This document shows, one piece after another, positions 23,016-34,873 of a DNA stretch of 64,000 nt. The notes under the pieces were generated by a model. The model was not told where the DNA came from, made no database searches, and saw only the letters and a list, made by a program, of their open reading frames with translations. A program made the translations under genes and the position numbers. This DNA comes from Mixophyes australis (taxonomy: Eukaryota > Chordata > Amphibia > Anura > Limnodynastidae), in the NCBI GenBank assembly GCA_036250195.1, contig JAVHZZ010000001.1, positions 377,128,707 through 377,192,706 of the forward strand. The letters run 5' to 3'. The stretch's first letter is position 1. Each line of letters starts with the position of its first letter.

Positions 23016-23639
23016 GTATATGTTGATTATATGTACATTGTAGTGTTATTAAAGGTTTAGGTAATAGGAAAGGTGTCATGCTTGATATCATATTGAAGCC
23101 CTAATCATCAGCAGCTGTCCGGTGCAGTCGGCGAAGAGATCGCACATTGCATACTTTAGTTATTGATATTAGAGAGTAAAACCTTTGTATGATACTGGCT
23201 ATGAAAAGGAGCAGAACCCCTGGAGAGAAGACCCCCACCTTTGGATTCCTTAGATTGAATCAACCTATTACCTGTCTGGCCTGGACCCACCCAACGTCTG
23301 GACCTATAGAAACAATCTACGTCATCTCCATTGTTCACAATGAAACACTGACTGTATATATATTAGTTGCATCTCACTGGGGCCTCAGTCAACTCTGACA
23401 CAATATTCTATACAGAATATTGTCCATCGGGTCCCGTGGGTGCGCAAGCGAGCGCAAGCGATTGCATTGGTATGTACTTATCTTTTGGTATTGGCTGTGC
23501 TGTACTGTACTTTATCATGATATAATAATGTATTGAATTGTTGACTATTTACATCTGTTAAAAATAAATCACTTTGTGCTTTTGACACATACAATTGATT
23601 GGGCAATGCTTATTTTAAAACGATAGAATTACTTTAATA
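22755..23639 (+). repeat. 3' LTR of the ERV
   Basis: Near-identical to the 5' LTR over its full length. Substitutions seen are cctgat/cttgat (near 23,082) and tctatt/tccatt (near 23,328), plus about 8 bp more of (TA)n. A purine-rich stretch, caaagggtgga, lies just before its TG and is a candidate polypurine tract. AATAAA is at 23,563. Confidence 0.92.
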
Positions 23640-23643
23640 CACC

Positions 23644-26280
23644 GGAGTAGAAATTCATATAGATAGATATAAATGTAATTTTTTGGAGCCTAAAGCTCAC
23701 ACAATAAATGCTGACTGTTACACACCCTAAAACAATTTTTTAAAAATTAAAGACGTCACCGTAATTAAAAAGATTTCATATTTTGTAAATATTTTGTGTT
23801 TCTTATTCCCTGCCTTGCACAACATTTGAGTGTTTGACAATATTGAAAGAAGGTTGTCATTTTGCTGTTGTTTTCTAAGCATAATACAATTGAAAAACAT
23901 TTGCTTTCACTTATCTCTTTTTGACCTCAGTGTCAGATTTCCGAACAATCGCGATAGCATTGACCTGTTTAGTAATATCTTCCCAAATGCGGTTCTTCAC
24001 AGGGTCGGATAGTTGGTGGTTAGTATGGTGCAGCCCCTCTATTACGTGCTTCACCCTCACTTTAACCTCTTGACAGGTGTCACTTCCTTATATTCGGACA
24101 TTGTACAAAATCACAAGAACGTATAATTTCAAAATGCAGCCTGAATCACAAAATGGCAAGGCACAATCCTTGCCTCTCCAGCTTTAGATAGTGTCAGCAG
24201 AGGTGTATTCTCCTGACATTTGTTGTGTGTGAACGCCCAGGCACTGGAACACCCCTAATTGCATTGGTATGGCCCAATATTTTGACTGAATGAGATATGA
24301 CAGGTACTCCATTAAGTACAAGTGAAAGGAAATGTTTCTGCCTTTTTAGATATGGTCTTGAAGGGAACCACAACAAATATACCTATGCACACACATGTCC
24401 TGTGAGCCAATCAGTGAGGAGAATGCTGAATATCCTCATTCACTTGTAATCATGAGGTCTGCTAGTTTCTCCAGGATGGAGCTGAGGGATCTGACCTAAG
24501 TGATGGGCCACTTCTTGGCTTCAGCCCCACAATACGTCCGCAATGTGGACAAGAAGGCATACGGTCTGTTGGTCAACTTCAATGTCGTTGGAGTGACCTC
24601 CACAGGAGACAACTGCAGCTTCTTGCGGACATTAGGTGCAAGTTCACAGTTACAAAATAAATACATATTATTATAGTTTATCTGGCCCTTGTAGTTATAT
24701 CCCAGTGTAGTAGAGAAACTATTGTTGAAATAGCACTGTGGCTTAGTGGTTAGCACTTCTGCAAAGCTTGAAAAATATTCAACCACCCATAGAGCGAAAA
24801 TATTTTTAGAACAGGTAATAATGTTATGTAATGTAATAATGTTTAAATGTGGTATTTAAATTTTATTTTCAGGTGTAGACCCAACACCACTCCTACACAT
24901 TTTGCTTAACAAAATAGAAAAAAATAAGTGGCTTTGAGTTTAAATTTTAAAAAATATTTATAATTTTGTTATTCAACTTGTTACGGGCTTATTTTTCTCA
25001 TTTGTGTCATAAAAATGTCTGAAGTAAAAAAAAACTCTGAGTTTTATTTTTCAAGGTAAATGTGCAGTAATGAGAAATAGGTTAGTAGAGAATTTTATAA
25101 AGGGGTTATTCTCATCATGGAATAGTGTATGTTGATGAGGGTTAATATTATGCAATTATCAGGAAAGATCAATGCTTAGGAGAAATAAGGTCAATTACGG
25201 GAATTAAGAAAATGCATGCATGTCTGTTCTGATGTAAAGTAGGAGTAAATACTAATGTAGTGAAAAATAGGTGCACTTAGAAGAGCAAAAAAATGCATTT
25301 ATGCTTATGTGTGATTTACGTAACGTAAGTGAGTTACTGCGGTATTCACATCAGAACGTATTCCTCAGATATGCTTGGATTTGAATATGGACGTATGTAC
25401 GCACAAGTTACAAGCGCTTTTATAAATGCAAGTTGCGTTCAACATTAATCAGGCCTAGTGCGAGGTACTGTAAGGGGAACAGAGAAGGGGAGGAGCAGGC
25501 ACAAAGTACCAGGACTCAGGCCTGCCTATGTAGCGGGAGGAGCCACCCATCTGATATGGTCAAGCCCCCTTCGGCGGCTATGGAAGGGGTCAATCACCAT
25601 GAACTGTGAATAAATAAAACAGAGAAAAATGAGACCACAGCTACTCTGACTCTCATGCTAATATCCTAACAATCTAAACAGTGTAAAATATGTTATACCT
25701 TCTGAAAGCAAAAATACTTGAAACAGTATGTATATGCAATTTATTGGCTATTGTGTTGTGGAACAAAAAGTAAGAAGAAAGGGTGTGAAATGAAGACAAC
25801 ATAAAGATATTAACAGTCACCAAGGAGCTCAGTGACCAGTGCTCAAAAGTGGACATTTAGAAGTGATGGTATGAAAAATATAATGCGAATGTAAGTGAAT
25901 GGAATTTGATTGTTTTACAATGAAGGCAGCAGGCAGTTGCGGTCTGGCACAGCACCATATACACTCCCACTTCGACCACTGTCAGTGACCATATAATGTC
26001 AGATGACTTCTAATATCTTTTTTTATCTTCCAGCCTGGGGGTACATTCATTATTATGGTAAACAAATTTCATTTTGAAAAAAAAGAAACAAACTGCTGTC
26101 ATCAAGTAATCTTCATATCCATGTGTAATTTACCTTCATTAACAATTACTGTAAATTTTCCATCATGAGATACTTAAAAAATAAGTTATATAACAGAAGT
26201 GCCATCACTGATCTCCACAATATATAAAAGTATATTTTATGAGTGGCATCACTGTTAGGATATTTTAAACAGTTATATCA
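23644..26280. other. Unassigned DNA with short repeat fragments
   Basis: Mostly AT-rich sequence without recognisable genes. A piece reading tggcttagtggttagcactt near 24,739 resembles the tRNA-like head of a common anuran repeat, truncated after ~30 bp. The segment near 25,375-25,455 (gaatatggacgt ... atcaggcct) resembles 50,027-50,116 and is probably one end of a shared MITE family. Confidence 0.5.
24503..24676 (+). other. Short protein-like frame of unknown origin
   Basis: A 57-aa frame reading MGHFLASAPQYVRNVDKK and then LLVNFNVVGVTSTGDNC. It is preceded in frame by a stop at 24,497 and, before that, by seven more codons from an ATG. The composition looks like real protein rather than random AT-rich translation, but no family is recognised and there is no clear acceptor or promoter. 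Possibly a gene or retrogene fragment. Confidence 0.2.
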
Positions 26281-27575
26281 CGTGTATTTGTATGTATGCA
26301 GGGGCAAATGCAGGATTTGTAGAGAGGAATTTCCACGCCACTCTGCCATTGGTCATGGCCAGTATGTATGGGGGTGAAGCTGTAATTTTAGACAGTGCTT
26401 GGCTGCTCTCCAACTCCTCCGATCCCCATCATATACATGGGCAGTGCTGTTAGGAACATGCAGCTGTCCGTTTTTGAGCAGCGCCATGTGAAGCGGGACA
26501 TACCTCTCAACTGTCCCTACATTTGAGACAAAGTCCTAACTGAGTTTCTTAGTCCCCAAAATTGGGAATGTCTCACCAGAATCAAGACAGTTGGCAGACA
26601 GTCCTGCTTGCTCCTACATGTTCTTGCTGCTTTCACTACTTGTTGCTGTTGCTCGTGTCCTAAGCTCAGTTGCTGCTTGTCTGGATCCTGGAATGGTGGG
26701 TCCCTGTTTGGAAAAAAATGACAGGTACATGATATAGAAATCCATGCAATGAGTGAACACAATAGGCCTTCCTCCCCCCAAAGCAGCCCGATATTAAATC
26801 AAAAGCACCCATGTTTAATAATTAGGCCTCCCAACAACCAACCTGGACAGTAAATTAATGTGATTCACCTTTAATAAAAAGACCCATTTCCACCCAAACA
26901 AACCCAACATTAAATTAATAGTATATACATAAACCTATTTCCTCCCAAACATTAAAAAATAATTGACATTCTCTTTTAAGAAATAGCAATCATTCTCCCC
27001 AAACTAGGCCACACATTAAATTAATAGTATTCCAAACCTTCACCCCACCAATAAATTAAAAGCTCCCATTCTCAACCTATTGTGAAATTAATATTTCACA
27101 CCCCACCCACATGACATAAAATACCCTCATACACTTACATTAAAATCCAGTCCCCCTCCCCCACACTTATATTAAAAGCCCCTCCAAGCCTATGTTTTAA
27201 ATGGAACTATTCTACTTATACATTAAATCCTCCACTTATGTTAAAAGCACACTTACATGAGAACCCCCCCACACACACATTCACACTAACACTTACATTC
27301 TTCATCCAGTGTTGTCTTGTGTCCTGCTGCTGCACACATAAGACATGCTGGCTGTGGGAGAGAAACGGGATGTACACACACAGCAGGGGCGAGAAGTGCA
27401 GGGACACACAGCAGGAAAGAGAGCTGTGAACAGTGCAGACAGAAAAGATCAGAAACAATCTGTACACAAGCTGTAAAGTGGTTGGTCCCAAGGGCAGGGT
27501 CCAGTCACCTCAAGCATACATTGTCCCAGGCTTGGAGGGGGGTGTCCAGGCATTAAGAACACCCCCCATGAGCAA
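26281..27575. repeat. Composite of anuran interspersed repeats
   Basis: Starts gcaggggcaaatgcagga. At 26,500-26,610 lies a piece with acatacctctcaactgtccc and gtctcaccagaatc, the 'cytosolic dispersed' type repeat also represented near 48,598. From 26,770 to 27,310 the sequence is a degenerate array of ~50-bp phrases built around cattaaattaatag and ccccac. No terminal repeats or target duplication could be paired. Confidence 0.5.
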
Positions 27576-27836
27576 GGCCATCTTTCTGACTGGACACGAT
27601 GGGCAGGTGTCCGGGGGCCCAAGGCAATGGAAATAAAAAAAATCCTGTAGAAAAAAACAAAACAAAAACTGACCTTTTGCGGTCACCTCCCTGGTCCCCT
27701 CTTCCATGCTGTGCTCACAGTGAATGTCGGGCATGATGATGTCATCACGCCCGACATTCACTGCGAGCGCAGCACGGAGGACTAAACAAAAAAGAAGAGA
27801 AGGGGATCAGACTATTGAAAAGTAAGTTAAGGGGGC

Positions 27837-27882
<46 letters not shown>

Positions 27883-27898
27883 AAATATATAGAGTGTA

Positions 27899-27944
<46 letters not shown>

Positions 27945-27953
27945 CTTCTTTTT

Positions 27954-28016
<63 letters not shown>
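27576..28016. mobile_element. Partial hAT-like element with hairpin and (TA)n
   Basis: Begins caaggccatctttctgactg and carries a perfect hairpin at 27,720-27,761 (arms gtgaatgtcgggc). It runs into (TA)n tracts at 27,840-27,876, 27,905-27,941 and 27,956-28,012. The right end was not found. Confidence 0.45.
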
Positions 28017-28017
<1 letters not shown>

Positions 28018-29748
28018 GTAAAGTGCATTTTATTTTATTTTATTAAATGGTGCAATAGTTTTCACAAAAGATATATAAACAAGACAGTGGGCAAATTCAG
28101 AAAGTGTTTTTTTGAAGAGTTGTAAATGCCAAATGCTAACACTATTTACATCATACAAACTATATCTTCATTGTTGAATTAAATTTCTAAGATTAATTTT
28201 GCAAACAAAATATTTTAAAAATCAATGTCAATCAATTTCTAACAATGTCAAAATCCTATATTTCAGCTAATATTTTTCTTTCATGCATTCATAAACATAC
28301 AACCACTAAATAAATGAACAGAAAAAAATATAGTAACTAAATGTGAACACAGAGGCTAACAAAAAAAAATGCAATTTGAGCTTCACACTAAATGTATGCA
28401 TTAATTGAATGCATAATTTATCTACACTACTTGATGATAATGGTGAGCCTTTTACACAGGCAGCTTTGGTAAATTACCAAATACACAATATGCCACATTT
28501 GAAGATATTAAATACAGATATGTGGATAAAATGTAAATGTACTTATTTCGGTCCATTATTTAGCATTACTTTTGCATTTTAGTAAGATAACTATTGTAAA
28601 CATAAAGTAATAAGGGATAAGTGTTCCAAAAAAATATTAAAAAAAGAACTAGCCTTGCTCTTATACAAGGATTATTCTGTCTGCAACATGGTAAATTGGC
28701 AATAATATCTGTGCTTAAATCATACCTGTCATTCAGTCTTGGCCTTTTCATTGCTGGTGAAGTGGAAATAAAGCTTCAATGTGGTTCTTGTTTTACAAAA
28801 GAGATGGGCAGCTGGGCTGATACAATAAAACTAACCAATGCATTTAGGTTTAATGATAAGAATGCAAATCATTTTGCAGATTTTGATTTTACAATTATTT
28901 TATTTCAATGAAGTGTTCCAAAACCATTCAGACATTTGCTTTCATTGTTGTATTCACTAAATTCACCAAAAGCTTATTGTTGACTGGTTGCTTTGATTTG
29001 CTACACAAATGCATTTTGTTAGAACATAACACTCAGTTTATATTATGTTGTAATTTTTCAGGTATATGTTTTTACATCTATAAAGGGATTCACGCATTAT
29101 AGAATAAGTAATGATCCATGACAGTAGAACTTTGTTGTGGCTAATGTTTAAAAAATGGGTATAACCTAGAAAAATATTGGTTTTATGAGTACTGTAATCA
29201 AATTGTGTTCCAATTGTGGCTCCAGTCACCACTCAATGCACTTGTATTTATTTTTCTGTACATACTTCATTCTTGTTGATTTGATAACGGTCTGTGCACT
29301 CAGAGGCACTGTATAAATAAACATAAATATGAACATAACTGGATTTGAATTTTATGTAATGAAAATGGCTTTGTATATCAAACATGTTACTTATATAGTT
29401 TGTTATTAATGCACATTTCTGCAATATTTCAGCCTACTTTGCAGGAAGGACACTTTATTTATGTCCAAATATCCGACAGAAGGATAAGTTGAAGTTTCTT
29501 CTTACAAAATTGAATTAGCATTCTAATACAGGTTTACCTGTTTTAATACATTTTGTTTATTGTTAATTATATCACACCACTATAGAAGCAGAGCAGTAGA
29601 AGTGTAACCCTGTCATATACATGTCAATAATATATTGGCTGTTTCAGTTTTCATTGCATTTGATAGGTTTTTCATCATAAGTTTCATTGCAAAAATATTA
29701 TTATATTATATTGTAATAATGTATTTTTTCGCTCCATATTTTACACTT
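28017..29748. other. Unassigned AT-rich DNA
   Basis: No genes or repeats recognised. Short frames (28,621-28,911; 28,908-29,102) have low-complexity AT-driven composition. Confidence 0.5.
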
Positions 29749-29905
29749 TTAGGGGCATATTCAATTACGTTTCTGGTCCGCGGGATCACGCCGGAACGGA
29801 CCGCACCCCACAGGCTTGCGTACGAAAATCCGCCTTTTTGCGGTACCGTATTACCGGTAATACTGTGCACTACCAGACCGGAATCCTAATTGAATATGCC
29901 CCTTA
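29749..29905. mobile_element. Palindromic MITE, Harbinger-like (TTA target duplication)
   Basis: The 151-bp element 29,752-29,902 begins GGGGCATATTCAATTA and ends with the inverse, TAATTGAATATGCCCC, flanked on both sides by TTA. The interior is CpG-rich. A 3-bp TWA duplication suits PIF/Harbinger elements. Confidence 0.8.
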
Positions 29906-30790
29906 GATATAAAGCATGAATGTAAAATACATTATTCTGAGTTAGCTCAACATTCCACTGCAGCTGTAAAATATTACAGTTTTACCTTCCCACCCCACTA
30001 CAGACAGCTACAACATCTCCCAAATGTTTAGGACAGTATCCAGATGGGATCTTATACAGGTCAGAAAGCTGAAACTCTGGTACTGCCCATTTCTATGAAT
30101 CAACCAATTCATTTCTGAATGTAAGTCTACCTAGCTGCCAGTCACTGTCCTCTTTAGTTAGAGTAACACCTCTCCCCTAAATTGGCAACCTGCAGCAGAC
30201 GATTTAACAAGCATGGTGGACAAATAAAGTTGAAACTATCCAGTTATTTAAGGTTTATAATTCAGCTTGGTAAAACACAGCCTTTGATAAATATTTACAT
30301 GAAATAGTGGCTTTACTCCTTACTTCTCCATTAGGTTTTTAATTATGTCTAAAATACAAACATTCTAGTAAAATAAGAAACCAATGTCTTTTTGAAACGA
30401 TTTGTATTATATTTGCCAATTATTCCTGGGGACAAAAATAACCATATTCGTTGGCATTCATGCTTGTCTGGTTATGTCCATTCATCCCGAACAATTACTG
30501 TTCACAATAAAGTAGCAATGATTTAGCAAAACATTTCTTAGGGAGGGTTGGAAATTGAATATATCATTATTCCCATGTTAATATAAATATGCCCAGCAGA
30601 CTCCGGCAGAGAATATATAATAGATGAAAAATACTGTTCTTCAAATTTTAATTTAAAACTTCAATCTTTGCGTTTAACATGAATGTGTAATTCAAGTTCA
30701 GCATAGATAAACTGTTAGCAAACTAAAAATCATAAACTTTATACTGCAGATTAATTTAATTTTTTCATTCAGTTTTATTCATTTGATTAT
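29906..30790. other. Unassigned DNA
   Basis: No gene, tandem repeat or paired terminal repeat noticed. Confidence 0.5.
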
Positions 30791-31149
30791 ATAAAATTGG
30801 TGTCAGCGAAAGCAAAATCTGAGTCAGCAAACACAAATAGCAAACCCCAACAATGTATGGCCACAGCCACTACCACTGGTGCCAGGACATAGTCCCTTAC
30901 GATTGGCCGGTGCTAACTCTGGAGTCATTGTGACCACTCCCCCTCTGAGCTTACAATGACGTGCCCACACAGAGCAGGTCAAGGGGTCCCCCACACAAAG
31001 GGACCGAGAGCCAGCTTGCATTCGAAGAGTGCAGTGATATTCGGCCAATCAGCGATAGCAGTGTATAAATTAGTCACTGACTGCAAGAGCTCTCCTACCG
31101 AATTGTGCCTCCTCTGGAACTGAGAAAAGAAAAAAGAAAATAAAATTGG
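30791..31149 (+). mobile_element. Retroposed short element with A-rich tail and 10-bp target duplication
   Basis: Sequence 30,801-31,139 is flanked by exact direct repeats ATAAAATTGG (30,791-30,800 and 31,140-31,149) and ends in an A-rich tail (aaaagaaaaaagaaa). This is the signature of LINE-mediated insertion. The body has ggccaatcag near 31,042 and tataaatt near 31,064, promoter-like boxes unusual in a SINE body. No coding frame. Family not recognised. Confidence 0.65.
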
Positions 31150-31661
31150 TTACCATGTAAATACTAATGTAGGGCGGGTGGGAGGGGATTTGTGAGGCAG
31201 AAGACGTCCAGCAGCCTTAGCAGGGGGAATATATGGATAAGAAACTGGCAACTCCCACCGGTAACAGACAAATTGTCTGAAGAGATTCACAACTTAACCA
31301 TTAATAGGTAAGTGCCTAACTCCTGAACATGCAAATGAATTTAAGGTTGTTTGGCTTTATATGCCCCACTCTTCATTGTACCAAATAAGACCATACATAT
31401 TTGCATTTTTATGTGTGTGCAACTGACATTACAGTGTTCGGATTTGAACATTTCTTGTTCCATTGCTGTGCATTTTACACACTTCAGTGCAGTTCCAAAC
31501 TTACATTCACCTCAAACAGATCCCGTGGTAAACACCATACGATGCAGTAAACATTTCCTCATGCATTTGGCTTTAAAAAGACAATTTCCTATCTTGATGC
31601 AAGCGTAAAAAACACAGATTAAATGTACTTGTGGATATATGTAAAATATATCAAACATATA
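31150..31661. other. Unassigned DNA
   Basis: No supported feature. Confidence 0.5.
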
Positions 31662-32000
31662 GGGCATAGATCATTAAGAAGAGCAAAGCAAAAAAAGGAG
31701 TAAATTTGATCCTGGTAAATGTCCTCTGGGACAAACCATGTTACAATGCAAGGTGGGCAAATAAGTTTATTGTTTTGACCATAAGGAAAAAAACTGGCTG
31801 CTTTTTCATGTAGCACACAAATACTTGAAAGCTTTCTTTTTACACTGAAAAATAAAGTTGATTTTGGGTCATGCTGAATCAGAACTGTAAATCTGTCCCC
31901 AAATTTTAAATTTACCTCCCCCTCCAATGCAACATGTTTTTGCCAAGGTGCAAATTTTCTCCTTTTTCTTTGCTTTGCTCTCCTATAATGACTCAGACCC
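31662..32000. mobile_element. MITE, 'catgttacaatgcaagg' family, copy 1
   Basis: Begins gggcataga and ends with an inverse-type gactcagaccc. Shares with copies at 32,753, 49,559 and 60,437 the phrases accatgttacaatgcaagg, catgtagcacacaaatactt and ctccccctccaatgcaac. ATA occurs on both flanks. Non-coding. Confidence 0.75.
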
Positions 32001-32752
32001 ATACATACTTTATTTTAATACATTTTAATACATGCTTTTTAACATGTTTTAAAACATGAATAAGTGTGTATGTAACCTAAAAGTGTTGATATAATAATTA
32101 ATAGCAGTTGAACATGGTATCAGTCCAGAGCTTTCTTCTTCACTGTTACACTCAGCTCTGGAATGTTTTATTTGTAGTCTTGATTACAAAAAGATGAGCA
32201 CAATATAATCTGCATTATTCTCATGGTTTTGTATGTTTTCCCATGGATCAGATAGTCATCTGGATTCATTCACAAGCTTGCGTTCCTGTTCTAGGTTGTA
32301 TTGAGATGAAGGGACATTAACAATCTGTGTTCTGCAGCATTTAATTACTTTGTTCTGCATAATAACAGATGAAAACATTCCCTTCAAATCATCTCCTTGG
32401 ATGTAATGTACTGATGGATACAAATGTTTTGCAAATCAAGAGGCATCTACTAGCACAGTAAATGTTTAATGTCAGACTACTTAAAAGCAGATATATGTTG
32501 TGTGAAAAAGTGCAGCTATAACTGAAAATAACCCCTATTATAATTGCATTTACATGGAAAATGATTCCACAATGACAATTGTGATAGCAGTTATTTAAAT
32601 GATAAAAGAACAAGACATATGTTACTATTGCTAATGCTGGTTGAATGGTAGAATATTCGTCCAGTATGAATCCTGCTATCATCTTAATTTTCTTACATAT
32701 CCAAGAACTCTACATGAGAACATGTTCTCTGCTATCTAGTGATAATGACACA
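32001..32752. other. Unassigned DNA
   Basis: No supported feature. Confidence 0.5.
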
Positions 32753-33085
32753 GGGCCTGATTCATTAAGGATCTTAACTTGAGAAACTTCTTATTTCAGT
32801 CTCCTGGACAAAACCATGTTACAATGCAAGGGGTGCAAATTAGCATTCTGTTTTGCACATAAGTTAAATACTGACTGTTTTGTCATGTAGCACACAAATA
32901 CTTGATAGCTTATTTGTACACTGAAATTTAAAGTTAATATTTGTGTGCTACATGAAAAAACAGTCAGTATTTAACTTATGTGCAAAACAGAATGCTAATT
33001 TGGACCCCTTGCATTGTAACATGGTTTTGTCCAGGAGACTGAAATAAGAAGTTTCTCAAGTTAAGATCCTTAATGAATCAGGCCC
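32753..33085. mobile_element. MITE copy 2, near-perfect 333-bp snap-back palindrome
   Basis: Begins gggcctgattcattaagg and ends with its exact inverse. The arms, about 150 bp each, pair almost perfectly; by eye only two mismatches (gggtgc/gggtcc and ttttgtc/tttttTc). They leave a loop of about 35 bp around gtacactgaaattt. In the sister copies the right half is different sequence, so here the left half has replaced the right half in inverted form. Non-coding. Confidence 0.9.
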
Positions 33086-33400
33086 ATAACCCTTCATAGA
33101 AGGAACATTTATGTGTATGTGTATCATTGATTTAAAATTTATTTACAGGATATGTCCCACATAAAGTGACCAAGAACTTATAGTCTAATATATTGTATCA
33201 AATTGAAAGTCTATCCTTCTCACTAATTGCTGATTACTTTCTCTTCAGGATATATTTAGATTATTAACACGTTTAACAAAACATATTTAATAATAGAAAA
33301 GTAACTAAAAAGATTGTAAATTCAGAAAAAGAGCAATAATTGACAGCATGGAGTTGGAAAGTCGGTAGATCGAGAATGCGCCATAATTGGCCACTTATTT
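33086..33400. other. Unassigned DNA
   Basis: No supported feature. Confidence 0.5.
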
Positions 33401-33982
33401 GATACAAGTTAACCCGTGCATGATACTCATGCATTCTAGTCAAATCAAGCTACTTAAGGTCTTAAAAAGGTTCTTGTCATGCATTTGGACCTAGCCCAGG
33501 CCTCCTCGGGGGAAGAGCGTTAGTTCCCGACGCAAGCGACCTTTTTAATGTATGTTCATGAGGTAAAATTACCTCACGAAAATGAGTTTGACCCCTCAAC
33601 TCGTAAATTTAGCCTTTACTACCCCTCCCACGGGGGCAAGGGGGGATGATAGAAGTTAACTGACTTGACTATTCTAATTTTTTTGTCAAATAATGTCAGT
33701 ATACCAAATTTCAGGTCAATTGGATGAGCCCTTCTGAGAAAATAGTTTTTTCCACACACACACACACACTAACGCACACCTCTACACATGTGTGTTCATG
33801 AGGTAAAATTACCTCACGAAAATGAGTTTGAGCCCTACCAAATTTCAGCCCTTTTTGAATTTTTTTCCCCACACACACTAAGAATTTAGTAGGTCAGTGT
33901 ATAACTCTGCCCAGCAGGTGGCGCTGCAACTTGTTTTTTTTTTTCACACACAGACGCCACTAAGCATTTATATATTAGATGT
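33401..33982. repeat. Interspersed repeat with internal direct duplication
   Basis: Runs from about gttaacccgtgcatgat to tatatattagat, a repeat familiar from frog genomes whose class I cannot assign (Helitron-like is possible). A ~40-bp block (tgttcatgaggtaaaattac and the following tcacgaaaatgagtttga) occurs at 33,549 and again at 33,793. A (CA)n run lies between them at 33,752-33,770. Confidence 0.6.
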
Positions 33983-34841
33983 TTTGTCTAGTTTTTGTCT
34001 AATATTATGGGGAGTGCAAATAAGTCAACCCATGCAAATGTAACATTCTCATATAGAGACCCATGGCTATTTATAAAGGTATGAAAATCCCTGCTTTTCA
34101 ACTCATTGCTGATTTATTTATTTATTGTTAGTAAATAAAAGTAAAAAATTCCTAATTTTCCACTAATGCACCACTTTCGTGAGACTGCTGTGCATTCTTG
34201 TATTTGGTTGGCAAGAAAACAATGGTATTTTCTGTAAAGTGTTCTGAAACAAAGTACAATTTGTGCGGACACTGCACAGAAATATTAATGACATTGAAGT
34301 CGGAATGTGATGAGCCCAAAAGTGACAAAATAGGCTTAGCACAGGGGTGAGAAAAATGTCTTAGCAGCAAAGGGGTTAAACGAATAAACGGATTCTGTAA
34401 ATGGCACATGTTAAACTGCCTAACATAGAATATATCTAGCTTTGGCACCTGCATGTTGCACACAGCTGTATAATGAATAGCTCTGGAGATTATTTGTTTT
34501 TTTATTAATGAAATATTTCTCACAAGTATCACTTGTGCCTTTCTTTTTCTTTAAAGCTTCATTTTGACGGCATCTTGAATCTTGAGGCAGGGAGATAACC
34601 GCAAAGGACAAATCTCTTGGGGTCTACCTGGATAAAAGACTTCTGGTTATATTATTTCTACAAACATTAGGAACTGCTGTGTAAATGAAATGAAGTTCAG
34701 CAATATACTTGCACACATATATCTGGAGCTTTGGTTAACACCTATGAATGTTATTTTTGTAAAATGTCCTACATGAAATATATTTTGTTTCAGCTGTTAA
34801 GCTTCATATGTTAAATTGCTTGAAAAAAGGTTTTCAGCCAA

Positions 34842-34873
<32 letters not shown>

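Larger units (their letters stand above)
15302..23639 (+). mobile_element. Endogenous retrovirus, gag-only, young
   Basis: An 8,338-bp provirus: 5' LTR 15,302-16,178, primer site, leader, gag, ~3.8 kb without intact genes, and 3' LTR 22,755-23,639. Target duplication CACC lies at 15,298-15,301 and 23,640-23,643. The LTRs differ by two substitutions noticed by eye plus the length of a (TA)n run, so the insertion is recent. The matrix-like region and tRNA-Pro-like primer site point to the gamma/epsilon-retrovirus side. No protease, reverse transcriptase or RNase H frame is visible, so any movement must have used enzymes from another element. Confidence 0.9.

Noticed and set aside
24739..24768. 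tRNA gene (tggcttagtggttagcactt looks like an A box)
   Set aside because: No B box, anticodon arm or acceptor stem follows; it is a short truncated repeat fragment.
30801..31139. Solo LTR with TATA and polyadenylation signal
   Set aside because: The 10-bp flanking duplication and A-rich tail fit LINE-mediated retroposition better; there are no TG...CA inverted ends, and the AATAAA-like string falls in the flanking duplication.
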